The notes below the pieces were generated by a model. That model saw nothing but the letters and a program-made list of their open reading frames with translations, was not told where the DNA came from and did no database searches. From Granulicatella elegans (GTDB lineage Bacteria > Bacillota > Bacilli > Lactobacillales > Aerococcaceae), in assembly GCF_020735385.1 (NCBI RefSeq), contig NZ_CP085953.1, positions 806,001-870,000 on the forward strand: a stretch of DNA of 64,000 nucleotides. The letters run 5' to 3'. Shown in pieces: positions 9,756-17,982 of the stretch. The position numbers and the translations under genes were made by a program. Each line of letters starts with the position of its first letter. Position 1 is the first letter of the stretch.

Positions 9756-9848
9756 AAGGACTTCTTGGGATAGTAGCTGAAAGACGGCAGTAGACTCGCA
9801 AAGCGAGTCTCATGTATAAATGCTGCTATGGGAAGTTCTTTTTATTTT
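9756..9848 (+). repeat. Complex hairpin element, copy A
   Basis: Outer arms AAAGGACTTC...GATAGTAGC and GCTGCTATGGGAAGTTCTTT enclose an inner hairpin AGACTCGC/GCGAGTCT, and a T run follows. Between the arms lie GACGGCAG and GTCTCATG, which recur in copy B after gltX (55526-55612). It sits just after a complete terminator, so it is not needed to end rplA. It may be a second terminator, a small RNA or a palindromic repeat. Confidence 0.55.
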
Positions 9849-9946
9849 TTGATTTGAGGGAAGGACGCCATTGTTAGAAGGGAAAAAATCATAATAACGA
9901 AATTACATTTTAAAAATAGTTTCTTTTTTATAAAAAACTATTTCAT

Positions 9947-9969
9947 TGTTAGCGCTTTTATGTTAGAAT
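9947..9969 (+). promoter_or_regulatory. murQ promoter -10 with candidate cre site
   Basis: TAGAAT at 9964-9969 is a likely -10. The 14 bases at 9947-9960 (TGTTAGCGCTTTTA) match the CcpA operator core TGNAANCGNWWNCA at all but two places and fall in the spacer, where CcpA binding would repress. That fits a secondary carbon-source operon. Confidence 0.45.
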
Positions 9970-9991
9970 AAACTTAGAAGGAGGTGGGATA

Positions 9992-10903
9992 ATGACAGAA
10001 ATAATTAGATTAGATACTGAGAAAAATAATGAACGTACTACTGATATAGATATTTTATCTACAGAGGGCATTCTTAAAAAAATTAATGCGGAAGACCAGA
10101 GTGTAGCAAGAGTGGTTGAGAAATGTATACCTCAAATTTCGAATTTAGTAGATAAAATAGTAGAACGAATTAGAATTGGTGGACGTTTGTTTTATGTTGG
10201 TGCAGGTACTTCTGGGCGACTTGGTATTCTAGATGCTGCAGAATGTCCCCCAACATATGGAGTAGATAATAATTTAGTAATTGGGGTTATAGCAGGTGGT
10301 AATGATGCGATGTTTGTTGCACAAGAAGGTGCAGAGGATTCAATGGAGTTACCTATAGTTGATTTATCGTCGTATCATTTTTGTGAAAAGGATATATTAA
10401 TAGGATTAGCAGCAAGTGGTAGAACGCCTTATGTGATTGGGGGACTAAAATATGGGCAACAACTAGGAGCTCTAACAGCAGCTATTTCATGTGTTACAAA
10501 TGCAGAAATTTCAAAATATGCAGATTACTCAATTGAAGCTGTAACAGGAGCTGAAGTTATCATGGGGTCTACTAGGATGAAAGCGGGAACTGCTCAAAAA
10601 TTAATTTTGAATATGATTTCTACTAGCGTAATGATAAAACTTGGGAAAGTATATAAAAATTATATGGTAGATTTAAAGCCTACTAATCAGAAGTTAATGA
10701 TTCGCTCAAAAAATATGATTAGAACCCTTACGGGAGTTTCTCAAGAACAGGCAGATTTTCTTTATGAAGAAAGTGGACATAATGTGAAAAAGGCATTAAT
10801 TATGGAAATTATGAATGTAGATAGAAATACAGCTGAGAATGCGCTAGAAAAAGGGAATGGGCATATTAAGAGTGCTATTCAGCTTCTAGGAGGTGAAATT
10901 TGA
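9992..10903 (+). CDS. murQ: N-acetylmuramic acid 6-phosphate etherase
   Basis: MurQ removes D-lactate from MurNAc-6-phosphate to give GlcNAc-6-phosphate, the key step that feeds cell-wall muramic acid into amino-sugar metabolism. The 303-residue protein carries the SIS domain with GAGTSGRLGILDAAECPPT (about residue 66 on) and the ESGHNVKKALIME segment near the C-terminus, both typical of MurQ. A strong GAAGGAGGTGGG ribosome binding site precedes ATG. It leads the PTS/muramidase operon; its last bases overlap the IIA start, indicating translational coupling. Confidence 0.96.
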   Translation: MTEIIRLDTEKNNERTTDIDILSTEGILKKINAEDQSVARVVEKCIPQISNLVDKIVERIRIGGRLFYVGAGTSGRLGILDAAECPPTYGVDNNLVIGVIAGGNDAMFVAQEGAEDSMELPIVDLSSYHFCEKDILIGLAASGRTPYVIGGLKYGQQLGALTAAISCVTNAEISKYADYSIEAVTGAEVIMGSTRMKAGTAQKLILNMISTSVMIKLGKVYKNYMVDLKPTNQKLMIRSKNMIRTLTGVSQEQADFLYEESGHNVKKALIMEIMNVDRNTAENALEKGNGHIKSAIQLLGGEI

Positions 10904-11229
10904 TGCAAGATATGGAATTGATAGTTTTTGAAATTATTAGTAATGGTGGGAATGCAAAAGCATTAGTTTATGAAGCGATAGAGGCTTCTGAAAAAGGAAA
11001 ATTTAAGGAAGCAAGAGAGCTTCTTAATGAAGCAGATACTTTTTTAAATAAAGCTCATCAAGTGCAAACGGATTTAATTCAAAAAGAAGCAGCTGGAGAA
11101 AGAAATGAAGTTACTGTGCTATTTGTTCATGCGCAAGATCACTTGATGACTTCGATAGAAGTTAGAACATTGGCAGAAAATATCATTCGAATGAATGAAA
11201 GACTTTGGAAGTTGGAGAATAGAGAGTAG
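10903..11229 (+). CDS. PTS lactose/cellobiose-family IIA component
   Basis: Cytosolic phosphocarrier of a Lac/Chb-family phosphotransferase system: it takes phosphate from HPr and passes it to IIB. The 108-residue all-helical protein has the active histidine in VHAQDHLM (His76). The start is the ATG at 10903, overlapping the murQ stop as TGATG, with AGGAGGTG 6 bases upstream. A TTG one codon earlier is less likely. Its place between murQ and IIB ties this PTS to muramic acid use, not to plain cellobiose. Confidence 0.9.
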   Translation: MQDMELIVFEIISNGGNAKALVYEAIEASEKGKFKEARELLNEADTFLNKAHQVQTDLIQKEAAGERNEVTVLFVHAQDHLMTSIEVRTLAENIIRMNERLWKLENRE

Positions 11230-11244
11230 AGAGTAGGAATAAGA

Positions 11245-11607
11245 ATGGCTAGATTTAGAAAATGGACTGTAAAAAATATGGAACAGAATAAAAAATACAA
11301 AACTTCTTTAGGGATTACTGATTATGATATTCCTATGTTTGGCTATAAAAGTATTATGTTAATTTTTGTTTCAATTATCCTATCAATGTTTTTGATTCCA
11401 ACTTTTTGTAATTTGATTCAAATTGATTTTAAATGGCCATTTATTATTGTGGGTAGTATTATAGCGGGATTTACAGTATCATTTTCTCAGTTTTTTATAA
11501 ATTCCAAAATAGGTATCACAAAATTATTTTGGTTAATAGGTATAATTTGGTCTGTTATTATTGGGATAATCTATTACTTTATTGTTATGACTGGAGTAAT
11601 TTTATAA
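11245..11607 (+). CDS. Small membrane protein of unknown function in the MurNAc PTS operon
   Basis: I do not recognise this 120-residue protein. After a basic N-terminus of about 33 residues it has three hydrophobic stretches (about 35-56, 66-85 and 93-118), so it is probably an integral membrane protein with three helices. No PTS active-site motif is seen. It lies 15 bases after IIA and 17 before IIB in the same direction, so it is surely co-transcribed and may assist the transporter or its substrate. The ribosome binding site (GAGTAGGAA) is moderate. Confidence 0.7.
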   Translation: MARFRKWTVKNMEQNKKYKTSLGITDYDIPMFGYKSIMLIFVSIILSMFLIPTFCNLIQIDFKWPFIIVGSIIAGFTVSFSQFFINSKIGITKLFWLIGIIWSVIIGIIYYFIVMTGVIL

Positions 11608-11624
11608 AAAGTGGAGGTGAAATT

Positions 11625-11936
11625 ATGAAAATATTATTAGTTTGTTCAGGGGGTATGTCAAGTGCTATTGTTGCTAAAGCTTTACATGACGCTGGTGCAA
11701 AAGAAGGTTTGGAATTAGTAGTAGATGAATGTGGTACACAAGCTTTTGCTGAGAAAGTAAAAGAAGACTATAACATTTCACTTGTGGCACCACAAATTAG
11801 ACATCGTTATGATGTATTGAAAGCTAGCGCAGATGAAGTAGGGGTTCCTTGTTTATTGATAAAACCTCAAGGATACACTCCTCTAGGAGGACCGAAATTG
11901 CTTCAACAAATTAAAGAAGAATTGGAAATAAAATAG
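11625..11936 (+). CDS. PTS lactose/cellobiose-family IIB component
   Basis: IIB takes phosphate from IIA on a cysteine and gives it to the incoming sugar bound by IIC. The 103-residue protein opens MKILLVCSGGMSS, with the phospho-cysteine at position 7, and has the PQIRHRY segment usual in the Chb/Cel family. The start is the ATG at 11625, 7 bases after GGAGGTG; an in-frame start further upstream overlaps the preceding gene and has no matching site. Confidence 0.92.
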   Translation: MKILLVCSGGMSSAIVAKALHDAGAKEGLELVVDECGTQAFAEKVKEDYNISLVAPQIRHRYDVLKASADEVGVPCLLIKPQGYTPLGGPKLLQQIKEELEIK

Positions 11937-11953
11937 GAAAGTGGGGATTTTTT

Positions 11954-13288
11954 ATGTTTGATAAAATAACAGAGTTTATGGATACAAAGCTATCGACTCC
12001 GATGGCAAAATTAGCTGAGCAGCGTCATTTAAGAGCAGTTCGTGATGGTATTATTGCAACACTACCAATTATTATTGTTGCTTCTATGTTTTTAGTAATT
12101 GCATTTTTACCAAATTCTTTACCTAAAGATTGGGGAATTACACAATTTATTCAAGCAAATCAAGCGAAAATTTTATTACCATATCGTGTTTCGATGTATA
12201 TTATGTCATTGTATGCAGTTTTTGGTATAGGTTTTTCTTTATCATCTTCATACGATTTAGATGGTTTATCAGGAGGGATTTTAGCTGAACTTGCTTATTT
12301 ATTAACAATTGTTCCTAAAGTTGTTCCAGCTGCCTCTGCAGAAATAAAAACTTTAGCAGAAACTAGTGAGCCATTAAAAAATTATTTATCTTCATTACCT
12401 TCAGGTTTTGTTTTACCGATGGCGAATTTAGGGTCAGCAGGTATGTTTATAGGTATTTTATCAGCATTTTTAGCAGTAGAAATTTATCGTTTTACTCAAA
12501 AGAGTGGATTCAAAATTTCAATGCCACCACAAGTGCCAGCTTCAGTTGCTAGATCTTTTGAATCGTTAACGCCTACAGTTATTGTATTATTATTAGTTTC
12601 TACAATTACAATGTTTATTGGCATTGATGTTCATAAAATTGTAGGAGGAATTGTTGCTCCTTTAGTACAAGCAACAGATTCTATTTTTTCAGTAATCATT
12701 ATTATTTTCTTAACACAATTCTTTTGGTCATTTGGTATTCATGGCTGGTCAATTGTAGGGTCTTTAGCAAGACCGCTATGGTTAGTATTATTAGATGAAA
12801 ATACCGCTGCGTTTGCTAGTGGAAGTGCTATTCCGAACATTGCGGCAGAACCATTCTATCAATGGTTTGTAATGATTGGTGGATCAGGGGCTACTATTGG
12901 TTTGGCTATTTTACTAGTTTGGCGTTCAAAATCAACTTATGGTAAATCGCTTGGAAAAACAGCTTTAATTCCAGCAATTTGTAATATTAATGAGCCTTTA
13001 ATCTTTGGAACACCTATTGTGTTAAACCCTCAATTGATTATTCCGTTCATTTTAGCTCCTCTAGTAAATAGTGTAATTGCTTGGGTAGCAATGTCTACAG
13101 GGCTAGTAAGTAGAGTTGTTGCGAGTGCTCCTTGGACACTTCCTGGACCAATTGGTGCCTTTTTAGCAACAGGAAGCGATTGGAGAGCGCTTGTATTAAA
13201 TGTTGTATTAATTGTATTATCAATTTTAATTTATTATCCATTCTTCGTAATGTATGACAAATCATTATTGGCTCAAGAGCAAGAGTAG
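11954..13288 (+). CDS. PTS lactose/cellobiose-family IIC permease
   Basis: Membrane channel of the same PTS, 444 residues with about ten hydrophobic segments. The signature NINEPLIFGTPIVLNP (near residue 345) is the family sugar-binding loop. It follows IIB by 17 bases. Lac/Chb permeases usually import beta-linked disaccharides such as cellobiose, chitobiose or lactose. Next to murQ and a MupG-like muramidase, a MurNAc-containing disaccharide is an attractive substrate, but that is inference. An intrinsic terminator follows. Confidence 0.93.
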   Translation: MFDKITEFMDTKLSTPMAKLAEQRHLRAVRDGIIATLPIIIVASMFLVIAFLPNSLPKDWGITQFIQANQAKILLPYRVSMYIMSLYAVFGIGFSLSSSYDLDGLSGGILAELAYLLTIVPKVVPAASAEIKTLAETSEPLKNYLSSLPSGFVLPMANLGSAGMFIGILSAFLAVEIYRFTQKSGFKISMPPQVPASVARSFESLTPTVIVLLLVSTITMFIGIDVHKIVGGIVAPLVQATDSIFSVIIIIFLTQFFWSFGIHGWSIVGSLARPLWLVLLDENTAAFASGSAIPNIAAEPFYQWFVMIGGSGATIGLAILLVWRSKSTYGKSLGKTALIPAICNINEPLIFGTPIVLNPQLIIPFILAPLVNSVIAWVAMSTGLVSRVVASAPWTLPGPIGAFLATGSDWRALVLNVVLIVLSILIYYPFFVMYDKSLLAQEQE

Positions 13289-13304
13289 TAAGAATGTATC
13301 TTTT

Positions 13305-13332
13305 AGCCCTGTTCTTGTAACAGGGCTTTTTA
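13305..13332 (+). terminator. Internal terminator after the PTS IIC gene
   Basis: AGCCCTG (13305-13311) and CAGGGCT (13321-13327), followed by T residues, form a compact intrinsic terminator inside the locus. Genes from mupG onward would be read by readthrough or from another promoter, lowering their level relative to the PTS. Confidence 0.75.
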
Positions 13333-13357
13333 CTAATATATTTTAAGGAGAAAGTGA

Positions 13358-14446
13358 ATGAAAAGATTAGGATTGTCGATTTATCCTGAAAAGAGTACCT
13401 TGGAAGCAATTAAGGGATATATTAAAGATGCGAGTGAGTTAGGTTTTTCTAGAGTGTTTTCTTGTTTGTTATCTGTAAATAAACCAGCAGAAGAAATAAA
13501 AAAAGAGTTTACTGAAATAAATACTTATGCACATGAGTTAAATTACGAAGTTATTGTGGATGTGTCTCCAAGAGTATTCGGGGAATTAAATATATCTTAT
13601 AAAGATTTATCTTTTTTTAAAGAAATTGGAGCAGATGGAATTCGTTTGGACGCTGGCTTTTCTGGATTAGAAGAATCTATAATGACGTATAATCCTGAAG
13701 GGTTAATGGTTGAAATTAATATGAGTAATAATGTTCATACAATAGACACAATAATGGATTATAGACCGAATAAATATAAGTTGTATGGATGTCATAATTT
13801 CTATCCACATCGTTTTTCTGGATTGAATTTAGATTTTTATAAGGAATGTACACAAAGGTTTAGTAAATACGGCATAAATACTGCAGCGTTTGTGACTTCA
13901 CAAGATGAAAGAGCTTTCGGGCCATGGCCGACAACAGAGGGATTACCAACATTAGAAATTCATCGCAATTTACCATTAGATGTTCAAGTAAAACATCATA
14001 TTGCAATGGAATTAGTAGATGATATTTTAATTTCTAATTGTTATCCAACTAAAGATGAATTAGAAAGTCTAAAAGGATTGGATTTGAATCTTGTAACATT
14101 TAATGTGGAACTAGTTAAAGATATTCCTGAAATTGAAAAGAAAATTGTTTTAGAAGAGTTTCATTTTAACAGAGGAGATCAAAATGATTATTTCATTCGT
14201 TCAACTCAAAGTAGAGTGAAATATAAAGGACATAATTTTCAAGTTTTTAATGCTCCTAGTGTTATTAAAAGAGGAGATATCATTATTGAAAGTAGTGAAT
14301 ATGGACATTATGCAGGTGAATTACAAATTGCTCTGAAAGATATGGAAAATTCTGGAAAATCGAATGTAGTTGGTAAAGTTGTTGATATTGAGCATTTTAT
14401 ATTAGATGAACTTAAACCGTGGCAGAAATTTAAATTTAGATTATGA
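13358..14446 (+). CDS. mupG: MupG-family (DUF871/GH170) 6-phospho-N-acetylmuramidase
   Basis: A 362-residue protein of the DUF871 family. Its characterised member, S. aureus MupG, hydrolyses MurNAc-6-phosphate-GlcNAc inside the cell to MurNAc-6-phosphate and GlcNAc. The N-terminal TIM-barrel opens RLGLSIYPEKST, and the segments DGIRLDAGF and GCHNFYPHRFSG are typical; a smaller beta-rich C-terminal domain follows. The start has AAGGAGAAAG 5 bases upstream. Together with murQ it supplies both steps needed to break down a phosphorylated muramyl disaccharide. The family is clear; the substrate is inferred from context. Confidence 0.85.
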   Translation: MKRLGLSIYPEKSTLEAIKGYIKDASELGFSRVFSCLLSVNKPAEEIKKEFTEINTYAHELNYEVIVDVSPRVFGELNISYKDLSFFKEIGADGIRLDAGFSGLEESIMTYNPEGLMVEINMSNNVHTIDTIMDYRPNKYKLYGCHNFYPHRFSGLNLDFYKECTQRFSKYGINTAAFVTSQDERAFGPWPTTEGLPTLEIHRNLPLDVQVKHHIAMELVDDILISNCYPTKDELESLKGLDLNLVTFNVELVKDIPEIEKKIVLEEFHFNRGDQNDYFIRSTQSRVKYKGHNFQVFNAPSVIKRGDIIIESSEYGHYAGELQIALKDMENSGKSNVVGKVVDIEHFILDELKPWQKFKFRL

Positions 14447-14465
14447 TAAGTAGGTTGAAAATATC

Positions 14466-15896
14466 ATGAAAATATTATGGGGTGGAGCAACTGCTGCTAG
14501 TCAATATGAAGGTGGGTTTGAAGGTGGAAAAGGATTAGATACTCAAGATTGTAGACCTTATTTGCCACGTACTTCTAATGCTACAGAGGAAACTAGATTG
14601 TTGACGAAAGAAAAAATAGAAGAAGCTAAGATAAAAAGTTCTAATCAATATTATCCGTTTAGAAATGGTACAAAAGGATATGAACATTTAGAAGAAGATA
14701 TTGAATATTTAGAGGAATTAGGGCTAGATATTTATAGATTTTCAATAAGCTGGGCTCGATTGTTTCCAAATGGTATAGATGAGTCACCTTCTCCTGAAGG
14801 AGTTGCTTATTATGATAAAGTTTTTAAATTATTAGTTAAGAAGAAAATAAAGATTTTTTTAACGTTGAATCATTATGCTTTACCTATAAATTTAGTGGAA
14901 TGTTATGGTGGTTGGAAAGGGAGAGAATGTATTAAATATTTTCTTCATTTTGTACAATTTGTTTTCGAAAGATGGGGGGAGTTGGTTGATTATTGGCTAC
15001 CGTTTAATGAAATAAATGCGGGATATTTTAGTCCGTTTAATGGAGTAGGTTTATTAAAAGGAGAAGATGGGTATAATTTATCAGAAGTTTTTCAAGCTTT
15101 ACATCATCAGTTTGTAGCGAGTGCGAAAACGATTCGTTTAGCCAAACAAATGAAGTTGAAAGGGAAATTTGGATCAATGATTGCTTGTTTTTGTTATTAT
15201 CCTCTAACAAGTAATCCAGAAGATAATCTTAAATTGTTGTTTGAAGAACAAATGAATCAATGGTATTGCATGGATATTTTATCAAAAGGAGAATATCCCT
15301 ATTATTCATCAAAGTTTTTTGAATCTAAGAATATTACATTAAATATTACGGGTGAAGATAGAAAGGTATTAAAAGAAAACACTTGTGATTTTGTTTCTAT
15401 ATCGTTTTATACTTCGTCTGTCATTACTGTTGATGAATCGGAAAAAGTAGCAGGAAATTTAGTGGTATCCACAAAGAATCCATATTTAAAAGCTAGTGAA
15501 TGGGGATGGCAAATAGATCCAGTTGGATTAAGAACTTCATTGCATCGAGTATACGAAAGATATGGAAAACCTGTTATAGTCTCAGAAAATGGATTAGGTG
15601 CAAGGGATGTATTAACAGAAGATTATCAAATTCATGATTCTTATCGAATTGATTATATGAAAGCTTATTATGAACAAGCTCAATTAGCTTTTTTAGATGG
15701 TGTACCTCTTGAGGCATTTATTGCTTGGGGAATTATCGATATTGTTTCTGCAGGTAGTTGTGAAATGGATAAACGTTATGGGGTAATCTATGTAGATGCA
15801 GATAATTATGGTAACGGTAGTTATAAACGATATAAAAAAGATAGTTTTTATTGGTATAAGGACTTTATTCAAAGGTATAAATCTGTGGGGAAGTAA
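14466..15896 (+). CDS. GH1 6-phospho-beta-glycosidase
   Basis: Glycoside hydrolase family 1 enzyme, 476 residues, cytosolic. The acid/base glutamate is in PFNEIN (about Glu182) and the nucleophile in VSENG (about Glu374). The C-terminal SCEMDKRYGVIYVD carries the Ser-Lys-Tyr pattern that binds a 6-phosphate, so it should cleave disaccharides delivered by a PTS. Annotation would normally say 6-phospho-beta-glucosidase; here a GlcNAc- or MurNAc-containing phospho-disaccharide is also possible. It lies 19 bases after mupG with a weak ribosome binding site. Confidence 0.9.
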   Translation: MKILWGGATAASQYEGGFEGGKGLDTQDCRPYLPRTSNATEETRLLTKEKIEEAKIKSSNQYYPFRNGTKGYEHLEEDIEYLEELGLDIYRFSISWARLFPNGIDESPSPEGVAYYDKVFKLLVKKKIKIFLTLNHYALPINLVECYGGWKGRECIKYFLHFVQFVFERWGELVDYWLPFNEINAGYFSPFNGVGLLKGEDGYNLSEVFQALHHQFVASAKTIRLAKQMKLKGKFGSMIACFCYYPLTSNPEDNLKLLFEEQMNQWYCMDILSKGEYPYYSSKFFESKNITLNITGEDRKVLKENTCDFVSISFYTSSVITVDESEKVAGNLVVSTKNPYLKASEWGWQIDPVGLRTSLHRVYERYGKPVIVSENGLGARDVLTEDYQIHDSYRIDYMKAYYEQAQLAFLDGVPLEAFIAWGIIDIVSAGSCEMDKRYGVIYVDADNYGNGSYKRYKKDSFYWYKDFIQRYKSVGK

Positions 15897-15951
15897 TTAA
15901 ATCAGAAGATATTCAAAAGAAGAATAATCAGATATAAAGAGAGTGTGTAGA

Positions 15952-16797
15952 ATGAGTGTATTATATAAAATTAAAAGTTCAATAAATGCTCTTACAGATA
16001 CAGAATATGTGATAGCAGATTTTATTTTGAAAAATAGACAACTAGTATTGGATTCTAATGCAAAAGAATTAGGAGATGCTACAAAGACTTCAGCATCTGC
16101 TTGGGTTAGATTTGCAAAAAAAATGGGGTATAGAGGATTACCTGCATTTAAAGTAGAGTTAGCTAAAGAGACTGAAATAGCTAGTGTTGAAGATGAAATT
16201 GAAACTTTTTTAAATCCCAATGATTCTTTACAATTGTTATTGAAAAAAACTGAAAATATGGTATCTCAAAATATAAAAGAGACTTTTAATTTAATAGATT
16301 ATCATGAATTAGAAAAAGCAATCGAAGCAATTAGTGGTGCTAAAACAATTTATTTATTAGGTGTTGGAGGAAGTAGTGTTGTTTGTTTAGATTTTTATCA
16401 TAAAATGACTAGGATTCATCAAAATGTTATATATGATAGAGATTTACATACATTAATGGCGCGAATTGCTCAATTAGAAAAAGATGATGTGGTAATTGTT
16501 GTTAGTTATAGTGGAGAAACTGAATCTGTTAATACTGTTGTTAAGAGTGCGAAGAAAATTGGTGCGAAAATTATAGGTGTGACTAAATTTAATTTGAAAT
16601 CCACGCTTTCTAATTTGTCAGATATTAAACTTTTTGTTCCGATTGAAGAGAAGGAAATTCGATTAGGTTCAATCACTTCTAGAAATAGTCTTCTGATTAT
16701 TACGGACTTACTGTATTATGGTATTGCAAAAATTGATTTTAATTCAACAAAAGGTTTGCTTGTTCGAACTCGTAATTTCATTAAGGGGGAATTATAG
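15952..16797 (+). CDS. murR: RpiR/MurR-family transcriptional regulator
   Basis: A 281-residue regulator with an N-terminal RpiR-type helix-turn-helix (about 1-75) and a C-terminal SIS domain that binds a phosphosugar (GVGGSS at about 133 and VSYSGETESVN at about 181). MurR of E. coli answers to MurNAc-6-phosphate; position in the murQ locus suggests the same here. The ATG at 15952 is preferred; GTG at 15943 is an in-frame alternative with poorer spacing. It overlaps the anmK start by one base. Confidence 0.85.
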   Translation: MSVLYKIKSSINALTDTEYVIADFILKNRQLVLDSNAKELGDATKTSASAWVRFAKKMGYRGLPAFKVELAKETEIASVEDEIETFLNPNDSLQLLLKKTENMVSQNIKETFNLIDYHELEKAIEAISGAKTIYLLGVGGSSVVCLDFYHKMTRIHQNVIYDRDLHTLMARIAQLEKDDVVIVVSYSGETESVNTVVKSAKKIGAKIIGVTKFNLKSTLSNLSDIKLFVPIEEKEIRLGSITSRNSLLIITDLLYYGIAKIDFNSTKGLLVRTRNFIKGEL

Positions 16798-17939
16798 TGT
16801 TAGCAGTTGGATTGATGTCTGGAACTTCGTTAGATGGTGTTGATGTAGTTCTTTGTGATATTACCGGTAAAGACGAAGATACTCAGGTAAAGCAATTGAA
16901 ATTTAAAACATATGGAATTCCTGAATATTTGAGAGAAAAAATAAGAAAATGTTGTAGTAGAGAATTGATTCCTGTAGAGTTAATTTGTTCTCTAAATTTT
17001 GAATTAGGGAAGTTATTTGCAGAATCAGTAAAAGCTTTATGTGAAGAATCTTCTGTGAATTTAGAAGACATAGCTTTTATAGCTAGTCATGGACAGACGA
17101 TATTTCATATACCAAAAGCATTTTCTGATTATATTCCTAGTACATTACAAATTGGAGAGGCTGCTATTATTGCTAATGAATGTAGAACTACAGTAATCTC
17201 AAATTTTAGAGTGATGGATATGGCTGTGGGTGGAGAAGGTGCTCCTTTAGTACCTTACAGTGAGTATTTATTATATGCAGATGAAAATCAAGCTGTTGCA
17301 TTACAAAATATAGGTGGAATTGGAAATGTTACGTTTCTTCCTAAAAAAGGAGATTTTACTAAAGTAATAGCGTTTGATACTGGACCAGGGAATATGATGA
17401 TTGATGCTGCAGTACAAAAGTTATATGGAGAAAAGTTTGATAAAAATGGAGAGTATGCAAGTAAGGGGAAATTAATACCTCTATTGGCTGAGGAGTTGAA
17501 GAAACATCCCTATTTTGCATTAGATATTCCTAAGACGACAGGTAGAGAGATGTTTGGAGAGCATTACACATATGCACTTTTAGAAAAATATCAAGATTAT
17601 AATAAGAATGATATTATTTTTACATTAACATGGTTTACAGCTTATTCTATTGCCTATCATTATAAAAAATATTTTATTCATCACCATAATTTTGATAAAT
17701 GTATAATTGCTGGTGGAGGAGCTTATAATGAGTGTCTTATAAATTTAATAAAAAGAGAATTACCAGAAATTGAGATACTGATTCAAGAAGAACTAGGGTA
17801 TTCTTCAGAGGCGAAAGAAGCGATAGCTTTTGTGATATTAGGCAATCAAACTTATCATATGAGACCGTCAAATGTACCTTCTGCAACAGGAGCAAGTAAA
17901 AGTGTTATTTTAGGGCAGATTACCTATCCAACTATATAA
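16797..17939 (+). CDS. anmK: Anhydro-N-acetylmuramic acid kinase
   Basis: AnmK opens and phosphorylates 1,6-anhydro-MurNAc to MurNAc-6-phosphate, the substrate of MurQ. The 380-residue protein shows the family motifs GLMSGTSLDGVD (5-16), SHGQT, NIGGIGNVT and DTGPGNMMID, and GGGAYN towards the C-terminus. The start is GTG, overlapping the regulator stop as TAGTG, with AAGGGGG upstream. Anhydro-sugars come from lytic transglycosylases, so this cell can take up muropeptide sugar in anhydro form too. The locus ends here at a bidirectional terminator. Confidence 0.95.
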   Translation: MLAVGLMSGTSLDGVDVVLCDITGKDEDTQVKQLKFKTYGIPEYLREKIRKCCSRELIPVELICSLNFELGKLFAESVKALCEESSVNLEDIAFIASHGQTIFHIPKAFSDYIPSTLQIGEAAIIANECRTTVISNFRVMDMAVGGEGAPLVPYSEYLLYADENQAVALQNIGGIGNVTFLPKKGDFTKVIAFDTGPGNMMIDAAVQKLYGEKFDKNGEYASKGKLIPLLAEELKKHPYFALDIPKTTGREMFGEHYTYALLEKYQDYNKNDIIFTLTWFTAYSIAYHYKKYFIHHHNFDKCIIAGGGAYNECLINLIKRELPEIEILIQEELGYSSEAKEAIAFVILGNQTYHMRPSNVPSATGASKSVILGQITYPTI

Positions 17940-17942
17940 AAT

Positions 17943-17981
17943 AAATAAACCTATTGTAGATGGACTGCAATAGGTTTATTT
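17943..17981. terminator. Bidirectional terminator between anmK and the amino-sugar kinase
   Basis: AAATAAACCTATTG and CAATAGGTTTATTT form a perfect 14-bp stem around a 10-base loop between two convergent genes. Confidence 0.88.
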
Positions 17982-17982
17982 G

